From assembly GCA_040349255.1 (NCBI GenBank), contig JBEQUE010000086.1, positions 1 to 64,000 on the forward strand: a stretch of DNA of 64,000 bases. Reading direction: 5' to 3'. The notes below the pieces were generated by a model that did no database searches, had not been told where the DNA came from, and worked only from the letters and a program-made list of their open reading frames with translations. Position 1 is the first letter of the stretch. Each line of letters starts with the position of its first letter. The translations under genes were made by a program, and so were the position numbers. Source of the DNA: DATMER01 sp040349255. GTDB lineage: Bacteria > Acidobacteriota > Thermoanaerobaculia > Multivoradales > UBA5704. This document shows, piece by piece, positions 26,014-35,123 of the stretch.

Positions 26014-28155
26014 ATGCGATTGGCGTTTGGCATCCCGATCCTGCTCACCGCGGCCCTGGCCGTGCCGCCGGTCCATGCCCAGAAGAACCAGGGCTTCTCC
26101 GAGACCACCGAGGTCGTGGCGGTCGAGGTGCCGGTCCAGGTCCTGGGCAAGGACGGCGAGCCGGTCCGCGGCCTGACCGCCGACGACTTCCAGGTCTTCG
26201 AGGGGCGCCGGGCGATGCCGATCACCGGCTTCGAGGTCGTGGACCTGCAGGTCCCGGCCACCGCCGCACGGGCCGCCGCCGTCCCCGCCGCGGCCCGCCG
26301 CCACTTCCTCCTCCTCTTCGATCTCTCCTTCTCCGAGCCCCGGTCGATCGTGAAGGCCCGGGAGGCGGCGCGCAAGCTGATCCTGGGCCTCCACTCGTCC
26401 GACGTCATCGCCGTCGCCAGCTATCACGCCGCCACCGGCCCGACCCTGGTGCTCGGCTTCACCTCGGACCGCCGCCAGGTGGACACCGCGCTCGACTCGG
26501 TCGGGGTGGACAACGGCAACCCGAACGACCCGCTGCGCCTCGTCATGCGGCGCGGTCCGCGCCGCGGAGCGCCGGCCCAGGCGTCGTCGCCCAACATGGC
26601 CGGGACGGTCGAGGGGCAGTCCTACGCCGCCGGCTCGGCCGACGACATCCAGGCCTACAACGACAAGCTCAACGACAGCATGGGCTCCTCCGACATGGAG
26701 GGCCAGAAGCGCGCCGTCACCGCGCTCACCCGCTCGTTCGCCGACCTCGCCAAGGTCATGGGCAACGTCCAGGGGCGCAAGTACGTGGTCTATCTCTCCG
26801 AGGGCTACGACAGCCGGCTGCTCCAGGGCACCACCGACCAGGCCAAGGTCGACGAGATGGCCGCCGCCTCGCAGTCGGGCGAGATGTGGAACGTGGACAG
26901 CGAGGAGCGCTACGGCAGCACCAAGACCGCCAACGACGTGGAGCGCATGCTGGAAGAGTTCCGCCGCGCCGACTGCGTGATCCAGGCGGTGGACATCGGC
27001 GGTCTGCAGGCCGGCGCCGAGGTCGGCAAGCGCCGCGCCGGCGGCAAGGACAGCCTGCTCCAGATGGCCAAGGGCACCGGCGGCGAGCTCTACGAGAACC
27101 TCAACGACCTCTCCTCGGCCATGGACAAGGTGCTCCGGAAGACGAGCGTCACCTACGTGCTCGCCTTCCAGCCCGAGAAGCTCAAGTTCGACGGCTCGTA
27201 CCACAAGCTGCGGGTGGAGCTCAAAAGCGGCAAGGGCAACGCCCGCATCCTGCACCGCCCCGGCTACTACGCGCCGAAGCCGTTCGCCGAGCGCAACCCG
27301 TTCGAGCGCCTGCTCGACGCCGGCACCCGCCTGATGAGCGGCGAGGAGGCCGGCGCGCTCGGCATCTCGGTGCTGGCCGCGCCGTTCCGGGTGTCGAGCG
27401 AGGGGCTGGCCTACGTGCCGGTGGTGATCGAGGTGGACGGCCCGGGCCTGATCTCCGGCCTGTCGCCGACCGGAACGCTCCCGGCCGAGATCTATGTCTA
27501 CGCTTTCGACGCCGCCGGCGCGATCCCGGACTTCGTGACCCAGACGCTCGGCCTGGACCTGGCGAAGGTCGAGCCGGTCCTGCGCCAGAGCGGCCTCAAG
27601 TTCTTCGGCCACCTGGATCTGTTCCCCGGCACCTACTCGCTGCGGGTGATGGTGCGCAACGGCACGAACGGCAACTACGGCCTGCGGGTGGCCTCGCTCA
27701 CGGTGCCGGACCCGGTCGAGCAGGAGCCGGTGCTGCTGCCGGCGTTCTTCCCCGAGGCGCCCGGCAAGTGGCTCATGGCCCGCGAGGTGGTGCCGGCCGG
27801 CGAGAAGACGCCCCCCTACCCCTTCATGGTCAAGGACCAGCCGTTCATCCCCGCCTCGAAGCCGGTGCTCGCGCTGGGCCAGCCGGCGGCGGTCTCGCTG
27901 GTGGGCTACAATCTCGCGCCCGGCAACGTGCAGGTCCGCTCCGAGGTGCTCTCGGCGGACGGCAGGGAGGTCGGCGCCGGCGAGCTTCAGGTGCTGGAGC
28001 GCGAGCCGGGTGGCGGGACCGACCGCCTGAAGGGAACGTTCCGGCCGCCCGCGCTGGAGCCCGGCGAGTACCTGCTGCGGGTCACGCTGACCGACGCCGA
28101 CGGCGGCAGCGGCACCAGCACGACCCCGTTCGTGATCGCCAAGAAAACCAGTTGA
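26014..28155 (+). CDS. VWFA-related Acidobacterial protein, copy B
   Basis: A protein of 713 aa, the same length as copy A, with a signal peptide ending near VHAQ. The MIDAS DLSFS begins at Asp103 and is intact. The insert between the early VWA strands (about 165-230: RRGPRRGAPAQASSPNMAG) differs strongly from the other copies, while GRKYVVYLSEGYDSR and RADCVIQAVDIGGL are conserved. The gene lies 46 bp after copy A with an AAAGGAGG ribosome site and 8 bp before copy C, so A-B-C-D look like one transcript. The variable insert may set ligand specificity (inference). Confidence 0.87.
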   Translation: MRLAFGIPILLTAALAVPPVHAQKNQGFSETTEVVAVEVPVQVLGKDGEPVRGLTADDFQVFEGRRAMPITGFEVVDLQVPATAARAAAVPAAARRHFLLLFDLSFSEPRSIVKAREAARKLILGLHSSDVIAVASYHAATGPTLVLGFTSDRRQVDTALDSVGVDNGNPNDPLRLVMRRGPRRGAPAQASSPNMAGTVEGQSYAAGSADDIQAYNDKLNDSMGSSDMEGQKRAVTALTRSFADLAKVMGNVQGRKYVVYLSEGYDSRLLQGTTDQAKVDEMAAASQSGEMWNVDSEERYGSTKTANDVERMLEEFRRADCVIQAVDIGGLQAGAEVGKRRAGGKDSLLQMAKGTGGELYENLNDLSSAMDKVLRKTSVTYVLAFQPEKLKFDGSYHKLRVELKSGKGNARILHRPGYYAPKPFAERNPFERLLDAGTRLMSGEEAGALGISVLAAPFRVSSEGLAYVPVVIEVDGPGLISGLSPTGTLPAEIYVYAFDAAGAIPDFVTQTLGLDLAKVEPVLRQSGLKFFGHLDLFPGTYSLRVMVRNGTNGNYGLRVASLTVPDPVEQEPVLLPAFFPEAPGKWLMAREVVPAGEKTPPYPFMVKDQPFIPASKPVLALGQPAAVSLVGYNLAPGNVQVRSEVLSADGREVGAGELQVLEREPGGGTDRLKGTFRPPALEPGEYLLRVTLTDADGGSGTSTTPFVIAKKTS

Positions 28156-28163
28156 GAGGACGT

Positions 28164-30323
28164 ATGCCGTACAGATCCACCCTGACCATCCTGACCCTCG
28201 CCAGCCTGCTCCTGCCTTTTTCGGGTCGCGCCGCGGAGCAGACGGGCTTCACCGATGTCACCGAGGTCGTGGCGGTCGAGGTGCCGGTCCAGGTCCTGCG
28301 CGACGGCGAGCCGGTCCGCGGCCTGACCGCCGACGACTTCGAGATCTACGACGGCCGCAGGCAGATGCCGGTCACCGGCTTCGAGGTGCTCGACCTCCAG
28401 TCGGCTCCTGCCGAGAAGGCCGGGACGGCCGCGGCAAAACCCCAGCCGCTGCCGCCGGCCGCGCGGCGCAACTTCCTGCTCCTCTTCGACCTCTCGTTCG
28501 CGAGCCCGAAGTCGCTCGTCCACGCGCGCGAGGCGGCGAACACGCTGCTCGGCACGCTCCACCCCTCCGACCTCGTGGGCGTGGCGACCTACAGCACGAC
28601 CCGCGGACCGCGGCTCGCCCTCGGCTTCACGCCGGACCGCAAGCCGGTGCGGGAGGTGCTCGAGCACCTGGAGCGACCGGAGATGTTCGACCGCTCCGCC
28701 GACCCGCTGCGGCTGATGATCGATTCGGTCGATGAGTTTTCGGTCGATCCCGGGTCGGACAAGGGCGCGTCCTCGACCAACTCCCGGAAGGAGACGGACG
28801 CGGCGCTGCTCAACGAGAACCTCGCCTCGATCAAGCAGCAGCTCGAGCGCGGCACCTTCGAGCAGAAGGGCGCCGACGTGCTGACCCTGGCGCGCGGCTT
28901 CTCCGAGTTCGCCCACATGATGGCCGGCATCGAGGGGCGCAAGTACGTGGTCTACCTCTCCGAGGGCTTCGACAGCTCGCTCGTCCTCGGCAGCTCGGAC
29001 GAGGGGGACATCGAGGCCATGTCCCAGGCCTCGACCTCGGGCGAGATCTGGAAGATCGACTCCGGCATGCGCTACGGCAACACCCGGGCGAGCAACGAGC
29101 TGGAGCGCATGCTGGAGGAGTTCCGGCGCGCCGACTGCGTGATCCAGGCGGTGGACGTGGGCGGCCTGCGGGAAGGCGGCGAGCTCGGCAACAAGGCGGG
29201 CAACGGCCAGGACAGCCTGTTCATGATGGCCAACGGCACCGGCGGCGAGCTGTATCGCAACTTCAACGACCTGTCCTCGGCCATGGGCGAGGTGCTCAAG
29301 CGCACCAGCGTGACCTACGTGCTCGCCTTCCAGCCCGAGGACCTGAAGCGCGACGGCTCGTACCACAAGCTCCGGGTGGAGCTCAAAAACGCGCCGCGCG
29401 GCACGCGGGTCGTCCACCGCAGCGGCTTCTACGCACCCAAGCCGTACACGCAGCAGAACGCGGTCGAGAAGCTCCTCTCCGCCGGCCGCCAGGTGGTGGG
29501 CGGCGTCGAGTCGGGCGCGATCCGCACGTCGATCCTCGCCGCCCCGTTCCAGATCGGCAACCCGACCTATGTCCCGGTCCTGATCGAGGTGGACGGCTCC
29601 GACCTGCTCGCCGGGACCACCGCCGGCGCGAAGCTGCCGGCCGAGATCTACGTCTACGCGCTGGAGCCGACCGGCTCGGTGCGCGACTTCTTCTCGCAGA
29701 CCGTCGGCCTCGACCTCGCCAAGGTCGCGCCGGCGCTCAAGCAGAGCGGGCTCAAGTTCTTCGGCCACCTGGACCTGCCCCCCGGCGACTACTCGCTCCG
29801 GGTGCTGGTGCGCAACGGCGCGACCGGCGCCTCGGCGCTCCGGGTCGTGCCGCTCCAGGTGCCGGAGCTCAAGGCGTCCGGCGGCCCGGTGCTGCTGCCG
29901 CCGTTCTTCCCGGAGCCCCAGGGTAAGTGGCTGGTGGTGCGCGAGGCTCCGCGGCAGGGCGACCGCCAGGTGCCGTACCCGTTCATGGTCGGCGAGGAGC
30001 CCTACATCCCGGCCTCGCTGCCGGTGCTCGCGGCCGGCGAGGAGGCCCGCATGGCGCTCGTCGGCTACAACCTCGGCGCCGGCCAGGTGCGGGTCGAGTC
30101 CAAGGTCCTGACCCAGGACGGCCAGGACCTCGGCGAGGCCGACCTCAAGGTGGTGAGCCGCGAGGTCGGAGGGGCCGAGGCGCCGGACCGCCTGCTGACC
30201 TCGTTCAAGCCGGCCCGGCTGCAGCCGGGCGAGTACCTCCTGCTGGTCACCCTCACCGACGCCAAGGGGCGGTCGGAGAGCAGCTCCACCCCGTTCGTGG
30301 TCCGCAACAACCGCCAGGGCTGA
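28164..30323 (+). CDS. VWFA-related Acidobacterial protein, copy C
   Basis: A protein of 719 aa with signal peptide LTILTLASLLLPFSGRAA. The MIDAS reads DLSFA from Asp109: the last Ser of DxSxS is replaced by Ala, which should weaken metal binding. GRKYVVYLSEGFDSS and RADCVIQAVDVGGL are kept, and the C-terminal SGLKFFGHLDLPPGDYSLRVLVRNG is nearly identical to copies D and E. ATG 28164 follows GAGAGGA. The open frame extends far upstream through copy B in another frame; that part is not coding. Confidence 0.87.
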   Translation: MPYRSTLTILTLASLLLPFSGRAAEQTGFTDVTEVVAVEVPVQVLRDGEPVRGLTADDFEIYDGRRQMPVTGFEVLDLQSAPAEKAGTAAAKPQPLPPAARRNFLLLFDLSFASPKSLVHAREAANTLLGTLHPSDLVGVATYSTTRGPRLALGFTPDRKPVREVLEHLERPEMFDRSADPLRLMIDSVDEFSVDPGSDKGASSTNSRKETDAALLNENLASIKQQLERGTFEQKGADVLTLARGFSEFAHMMAGIEGRKYVVYLSEGFDSSLVLGSSDEGDIEAMSQASTSGEIWKIDSGMRYGNTRASNELERMLEEFRRADCVIQAVDVGGLREGGELGNKAGNGQDSLFMMANGTGGELYRNFNDLSSAMGEVLKRTSVTYVLAFQPEDLKRDGSYHKLRVELKNAPRGTRVVHRSGFYAPKPYTQQNAVEKLLSAGRQVVGGVESGAIRTSILAAPFQIGNPTYVPVLIEVDGSDLLAGTTAGAKLPAEIYVYALEPTGSVRDFFSQTVGLDLAKVAPALKQSGLKFFGHLDLPPGDYSLRVLVRNGATGASALRVVPLQVPELKASGGPVLLPPFFPEPQGKWLVVREAPRQGDRQVPYPFMVGEEPYIPASLPVLAAGEEARMALVGYNLGAGQVRVESKVLTQDGQDLGEADLKVVSREVGGAEAPDRLLTSFKPARLQPGEYLLLVTLTDAKGRSESSSTPFVVRNNRQG

Positions 30324-30342
30324 GAGCCTGGAGACGTCCTTC

Positions 30343-32496
30343 ATGAAGCGATCCCTGGCCTTCTCCCTCTGTCTCCTTTCCCTGGCTCCCGCCGTCCGGG
30401 CCCAGGATCCGGGCTTCTCCGAGGTCACCGATGTGGTGGCCGTCGAGGTCCCGGTCCAGGTGCTGCGCGGCAACGAGCCGGTGCGCGGCCTGACCGCCGA
30501 CGACTTCGAGATCTACGAGGGCCGGAAGAAGATGCCGGTCACCGGCTTCGAGGTCCTCGACCTGGCCGCGGCTCCCGTGGCGAAGGGCCAGGCCCTGCCG
30601 GTCGCGGCGCGGCGCCACTTCCTGCTCCTGTTCGACCTCTCCTTTTCCGAGCCCAAGGCGATCCTCGCCGCCCGCGACGCCGCGAAGACCATGGTGGACA
30701 GCCTCAACCCGTCCGACCTGGTCGGGGTGGCGGTCTACGCCGGCTCGAAGGGCGCCCAGCTCGTGCTGCGCTTCACCGCCGACCGGCGGCAGGTGCGCGC
30801 CGCCATCCAGTCGCTGGGCGCGCCGCAGATCCAGGGCCGCGCGAACGACCCGCTCCAGCTCGTGCTGGTCAACGACATGTTCGTCAACGAGGACAACCGC
30901 TCCATCCCCGGCGACCGCGCCGGCCAGGCGCGCGGCGAGGTCCAGAACCAGAAGGTCGACGCCGTGGCGGCCTTCCTCCAGACCGTGCTGAACGAGTCGG
31001 ACAAGGCGGAGCGCAACGTCCGCCAGAAGCAGGTCACCGCCATGACCCGCTCGGTGGCCGAGCTCGCCCGGATGCTCTCCTCGGTCGAGGGGCGCAAGCA
31101 CGTGGTCTACTTCTCCGAGGGCTTCGACAGCTCGCTCATCCAGGGCACCAGCGACGCCGCGGAGCAGGAGAAGATGAACAACTCGTCGCAGTTCGGCGAG
31201 ATCTGGAACGTCGACTCCGAGCAGCGCTACGGCAGCACCAAGACGGTGTCCGACGTCGAGAGGATGCTGGAGGAGCTGCGCCGCGCCGACTGCGTGGTCC
31301 AGGCGGTGGACATCGGCGGCCTGAAGGCCGGCGGCAACCTCGGCGCCCAGCGCACGACCGGCAAGGACTCGCTGTTCATGATGGCCAAGGGGACCGGCGG
31401 CGACTTCTACGAGAACTCGAACGACCTCTCGGTGGCCATGAAGGAGATGCTCGACCGCACCAGCGTCACCTACGTCCTGACCTACCAGCCCGAGGGATTG
31501 GCGCGCGACGGCGCCTACCACAAGGTGCGGGTGGAGCTGAAGGACGGCAAGGGGATGCGGCTGGTCCACCGTCCCGGCTATTACGCGCCGCGGCCCTACG
31601 CCCAGCGCTCCGCGCACGAGAAGCTGATGGACGCGGCGGAGAAGGTGGTCAGCGGCGCCGAGAGCGACGACCTCCGGGCCAGCATCCTGGCGGCGCCGTT
31701 CCGGGTGGACGGGGCGTCGCCGGTGGACGCCGGCACCGCCTATGTGCCGGTGGTGATCGAGGTGGACGGACCGCGGCTGCTCGCCGGCGCCCACTCCGGC
31801 ACGCTGCCGGCCGAGATCTACGTCTATGCCATGGACGCGAGCGGCGCCATCCGCGACCATGTGACGCAGACGGTCGGCCTCGACCTCGGCAAGGTGGAGC
31901 CGGCGCTCCGGCAGAGCGGCCTCAAGTTCTTCGGCCACCTGGACCTGCCGCCCGGCGATTATTCGCTCCGGGTGCTGGTGCGCAACGGGCTCACCGGCGC
32001 CTCGGCTCTCAAAACGGTCGCCGTGCAGGTGCCGGCCTTCAGCCAGTCGCCGCGCGTGCTCCTGCAGCCGTTCTTCCCGGAGCCGGCGGGCAAGTGGCTC
32101 GTGGTCCGGGAGGCCGCGAGCAAGGACGACCGCCCGGTCGCCTACCCGTTCATGATCGGCGAGGAGCCGTTCATCCCGGCCTCGCTGCCGGTGCTCGCCC
32201 CGGGCCAGGAGGCGCGCCTCTCGCTGGTCGGCTACAACCTCGGCCAGGGGGACCTGCGGATGGAGTCCAAGATCCTCTCCCAGGACGGCCGCGAGATCGG
32301 GCCGGCGAAGATCCGCGTGGAGAAGCGCGAGGCCGGCGGCCAGGCCGCGCCCGACCGCCTGACCGCCACCTTCCAGCCGTCGCAGCTCGCGCCGGGCGAG
32401 TACCTGCTGCTGGTCACCGTGAAGGGCGCGGATGGGGCGGGCGGGACGAGCACGGCGCCGTTCGTGGTCGAGGCGGGGGCTCAGAAGGGCCGGTAA
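30343..32496 (+). CDS. VWFA-related Acidobacterial protein, copy D
   Basis: A protein of 717 aa with signal peptide LAFSLCLLSLAPAVRA. The MIDAS DLSFS at Asp98 is intact. Differences from the others include GRKHVVYFSEGFDSS and TYVLTYQPEG. It follows copy C by 19 bp. Its stop is followed almost at once by the second 20-bp-period repeat array, which separates it from copy E, so the A-D transcript probably ends there. Confidence 0.87.
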   Translation: MKRSLAFSLCLLSLAPAVRAQDPGFSEVTDVVAVEVPVQVLRGNEPVRGLTADDFEIYEGRKKMPVTGFEVLDLAAAPVAKGQALPVAARRHFLLLFDLSFSEPKAILAARDAAKTMVDSLNPSDLVGVAVYAGSKGAQLVLRFTADRRQVRAAIQSLGAPQIQGRANDPLQLVLVNDMFVNEDNRSIPGDRAGQARGEVQNQKVDAVAAFLQTVLNESDKAERNVRQKQVTAMTRSVAELARMLSSVEGRKHVVYFSEGFDSSLIQGTSDAAEQEKMNNSSQFGEIWNVDSEQRYGSTKTVSDVERMLEELRRADCVVQAVDIGGLKAGGNLGAQRTTGKDSLFMMAKGTGGDFYENSNDLSVAMKEMLDRTSVTYVLTYQPEGLARDGAYHKVRVELKDGKGMRLVHRPGYYAPRPYAQRSAHEKLMDAAEKVVSGAESDDLRASILAAPFRVDGASPVDAGTAYVPVVIEVDGPRLLAGAHSGTLPAEIYVYAMDASGAIRDHVTQTVGLDLGKVEPALRQSGLKFFGHLDLPPGDYSLRVLVRNGLTGASALKTVAVQVPAFSQSPRVLLQPFFPEPAGKWLVVREAASKDDRPVAYPFMIGEEPFIPASLPVLAPGQEARLSLVGYNLGQGDLRMESKILSQDGREIGPAKIRVEKREAGGQAAPDRLTATFQPSQLAPGEYLLLVTVKGADGAGGTSTAPFVVEAGAQKGR

Positions 32497-32501
32497 GAGC
32501 C

Positions 32502-32720
32502 GCCACGCCTCGTAGCGAGGCGCCACACCTCGTGGCGAGGCGCCACACCTTGTGGCGAGGCGCCACATCCTGTGGCTCGGCGCCACGCTTCGTGGCGAGG
32601 CGCGGGCGAATGGGGCTGCGCCGCCACGCCGCGTGGCTCGGCGCCACGCCTTGTGGCGCGGCGCCACGGTCGGGGAGCGGGTCATCCCCGGCTGTGGCGC
32701 GGCGGCCCCGCGCGTGGCGC
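32502..32720. repeat. Second 20-bp-period array, self-complementary units
   Basis: Four clear head-to-tail units of exactly 20 bp occupy 32521-32600, like CGCCACACCTCGTGGCGAGG. A partial unit precedes them at 32502, and more diverged units follow to about 32720, for ten or eleven in all. Each unit holds CGCCAC...GTGGCG and CCTCG TGG CGAGG inverted repeats, so the transcript would form a chain of short hairpins. On the opposite strand a unit reads CACAAGGTGTGGCGCC, close to the AAGGTTGTGGCG core of the array at 2929. It lies in the 286-bp gap between VWA copies D and E. Confidence 0.8.
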
Positions 32721-32730
32721 GATGGGAACT

Positions 32731-32744
32731 CCCTGGCGCCAGGG
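32731..32744. promoter_or_regulatory. Perfect 14-bp palindrome at the copy-E promoter
   Basis: CCCTGGCGCCAGGG is a perfect palindrome. It overlaps the place where a -35 would lie relative to the -10 box at 32759, so it is a candidate operator. Confidence 0.4.
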
Positions 32745-32758
32745 GCGCTCCAAGTGCG

Positions 32759-32764
32759 TAGAAT
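32759..32764 (+). promoter_or_regulatory. -10 box of VWA copy E
   Basis: TAGAAT lies 18 bp before ATG 32783, with TGGAGGT as ribosome site between them. It suggests that copies E and F are transcribed separately from A-D. Confidence 0.5.
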
Positions 32765-32782
32765 CGGACTGGAGGTATCCCC

Positions 32783-34993
32783 ATGCGCACAGCCGTTCTC
32801 GCCGCCATGCTGGCCCTGGCCGTTCCCGTCGCCGTTCCGGCCGCCGACAAGACCTTCTCCGACTCCACCGACGTGGTGGTCGTCGAGGTCCCGGTCCAGG
32901 TCCTGAAGGACGGCGAGCCGGTCCGCGGTCTCAAGGCCGACGACTTCGAGGTCTACGAGGGGCGCCACAAGCTGCCGGTCACCGGCTTCGAGGTGCTCGA
33001 CCTCGAGTCCGTGCCGGACAAGCCCGGGCCGGGTTTCCAGAAGGCGAAGCCGGTCGCGGCGCGGCGCCACTTCCTGCTCCTGTTCGACCTCGGGTTCTCC
33101 TCGCCCAAGGCGATCGCGCAGGCCCGGGAGGCGGCGGAGGGCCTCGTCAAGGGTCTCCATCCCGTGGACCTGGTGGCGGTGGCGAGCTACACGCCGTCGA
33201 AGGGACCCCAGCTCCTGCTCGGCTTCACCTCGGACAAGGAGCAGATCGCCAAGGCCCTGGACCTGCTCGGGCAGCCGGAGATGTTCGACCGCGTGCCCGA
33301 CCCGCTGCGGCTGGTGCTCGGCTCCGGAGGCTTCGGCGGAGGGGGAGGAGGAGGGGGAGGAGGGACGGCCGGCGGGCGCGGAGCGCCGGGCGGCGGCGGC
33401 CGGGGCGCGGAGCGCCGCGAGGCCATAGAGAGCGCGTTCGGCGAAGGCGACACCCCGTTCCTCTCCGCCGTCTCCGGCCCCATGAACGCCTCCGAGCGGG
33501 CGGTCCGGCAGCGCGCCGTCACCGCCATGACCCGCGGCTATGCCGACCTCGCCAAGGCGATGAGCGGCCTCTATGGACGCAAGTACGTGGTCCTGTTCTC
33601 CGAGGGCTTCGACTCCTCGCTGTTCCAGGGCACCGCGAACATGGACGAGCAGAACTCCATGGCCGCCGCCTCCGCCGAGGGCGCGATCTGGGGCGTGGAC
33701 TCCGAGCAGCGCTACGGCAGCACCAAGACCACGAACGACCTGGAGAAGATGCTGGAGGAGTTCCGCCGCGGCGACTGCGTGATCCAGACCGTGGACATCG
33801 GCGGCCTGCGCGAGCGCGGCGGCGCGGAGTCGCAGTGGACCGGCGGCCGGGACAGCCTGTTCGCCATCGCCGACGGCACCGGCGGCGAGCTCTACGAGAA
33901 CTTCAACGACCTGTCCGCGGCCATGGGCCAGATGCTCAAGCGGACCAGCGTCACCTACGTCGTGGCGTTCCAGCCCGAGGGGCTGAAGCGCGACGGCGCG
34001 TACCACCGGCTGCGCGTGGAGCTCAAGGGGGCGGCCAAGGGCACCCGGGTGGTGCACCGCCCGGGCTTCTACGCGCCGCGCCCCTTCGGCCAGCAGAGCG
34101 GCACGGAGAAGATGCTCCAGACGGCGCAGCAGGTGGTGGGCGGCGAGGCGGGGGACGCCGGCGGTACCGGCGGGATTCCGGTCTCGGTGCTTGCCGCGCC
34201 GTTCCCGGCAGCCGGGGGCCAGTCTTATGTGCCCGTCCTCCTGGAGGTCGCCGGCCCCGCGCTCCTCGCGGGCCAGCCGGCGGGCCAGCCGCTGCCGGCC
34301 GAGATCTACGTCTATGCCATGGACATGGACGGCGCGGTCAAGGACTTCGTCTCGCAGACCATCGGCCTCGACCTCGGCAAGGTGGAGCCGGCGCTCCGGC
34401 AGTCGGGCCTCAAGTTCTTCGGCCACCTGGACCTCGGTCCGGGCGACTACTCGCTCCGGGTGCTGGCGCGCAACGGCGCCACGGGCGCGACCGGCTTCAA
34501 GGTGGCCACGGTCCACGTGCCGGCCTTCACGGCCGCGGACCCGGTCCTCCTGCCGGCCTTCTTTCCCGAGCCGGCGGGCAAGTGGCTGATCGTCCGCGAG
34601 GCGGTCAAGGAGGGGGACCCGCAGGTGCCCTACCCCTTCATGGCCGGCGAGCAGCCGTTCATCCCGGCCTCGCTGCCGGTCCTCGGACCCGGCGAGGAGG
34701 CCGCGGTCTCCCTGGTCGGCTACCACCTGAAGGATGGCGACCTCCAGGCCGAGGCGAAGATCCTGACCGCGGAAGGCCAGGACGCCGGCGAGGCCGAGCT
34801 CCGCGTGGTGAAGCGCTTCGGCCGCGGCGCGGACGGCGCCGACCGGGTGTCGGCGGCGTTCAGGACACCCGGTCTCAAGCCCGGCGACTACCTCCTCATG
34901 GTCACCCTGGTCGATCCGAGCGGCGGCTCGGAGACCAGCGTGACGCCGTTCGCGGTCCGCGCCCCGGCGGCGCCTGCTGCCACGGGCCGCTAG
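32783..34993 (+). CDS. VWFA-related Acidobacterial protein, copy E
   Basis: A protein of 736 aa with signal peptide TAVLAAMLALAVPVAVPAA. The MIDAS reads DLGFS from Asp102: the first Ser of DxSxS is Gly. The variable insert (about 180-215) is a glycine-rich low-complexity stretch encoded by a GGA/GGC-rich tract near 33330-33420, unique to this copy. Conserved landmarks GRKYVVLFSEGFDSS and RGDCVIQTVDIGGL remain. It has its own candidate promoter after the repeat array. A perfect 11-bp hairpin follows the gene. Confidence 0.87.
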   Translation: MRTAVLAAMLALAVPVAVPAADKTFSDSTDVVVVEVPVQVLKDGEPVRGLKADDFEVYEGRHKLPVTGFEVLDLESVPDKPGPGFQKAKPVAARRHFLLLFDLGFSSPKAIAQAREAAEGLVKGLHPVDLVAVASYTPSKGPQLLLGFTSDKEQIAKALDLLGQPEMFDRVPDPLRLVLGSGGFGGGGGGGGGGTAGGRGAPGGGGRGAERREAIESAFGEGDTPFLSAVSGPMNASERAVRQRAVTAMTRGYADLAKAMSGLYGRKYVVLFSEGFDSSLFQGTANMDEQNSMAAASAEGAIWGVDSEQRYGSTKTTNDLEKMLEEFRRGDCVIQTVDIGGLRERGGAESQWTGGRDSLFAIADGTGGELYENFNDLSAAMGQMLKRTSVTYVVAFQPEGLKRDGAYHRLRVELKGAAKGTRVVHRPGFYAPRPFGQQSGTEKMLQTAQQVVGGEAGDAGGTGGIPVSVLAAPFPAAGGQSYVPVLLEVAGPALLAGQPAGQPLPAEIYVYAMDMDGAVKDFVSQTIGLDLGKVEPALRQSGLKFFGHLDLGPGDYSLRVLARNGATGATGFKVATVHVPAFTAADPVLLPAFFPEPAGKWLIVREAVKEGDPQVPYPFMAGEQPFIPASLPVLGPGEEAAVSLVGYHLKDGDLQAEAKILTAEGQDAGEAELRVVKRFGRGADGADRVSAAFRTPGLKPGDYLLMVTLVDPSGGSETSVTPFAVRAPAAPAATGR

Positions 34994-35011
34994 CCCGGCC
35001 CGCCTCTTGCA

Positions 35012-35046
35012 GCCCCCTCTCCCTCAAACCGAGCAGGAGAGGGGGC
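35012..35046 (+). terminator. Hairpin between VWA copies E and F
   Basis: GCCCCCTCTCC (35012-35022) and GGAGAGGGGGC (35036-35046) form a perfect 11-bp stem with a 13-nt loop. There is no U-run, so it may be an mRNA-protecting or Rho-linked structure. It resembles the CCCTCTCCCCCG hairpins at 43472 and 48008. Confidence 0.5.
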
Positions 35047-35123
35047 CGGGCCTCCGAGCAGTCCCAGGGAGAGAGCACGACCGTCCTCCAAAGATGACTT
35101 CGGGTTGACTGAGGAGGTCTTCG

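Noticed and set aside
26886..28163. Upstream extension of VWA copy C giving an 1145-aa protein
   Set aside because: The extension runs out of frame through copy B. The real signal peptide and family start are at ATG 28164, with a ribosome site.
32552..32906. Coding frames over the second array (repeated Ala-Arg-Arg-His-Leu-Trp peptides)
   Set aside because: The peptide periodicity is a by-product of 20-bp units read three at a time. There is no ribosome site, and the frame runs into the VWA copy E signal peptide out of frame.
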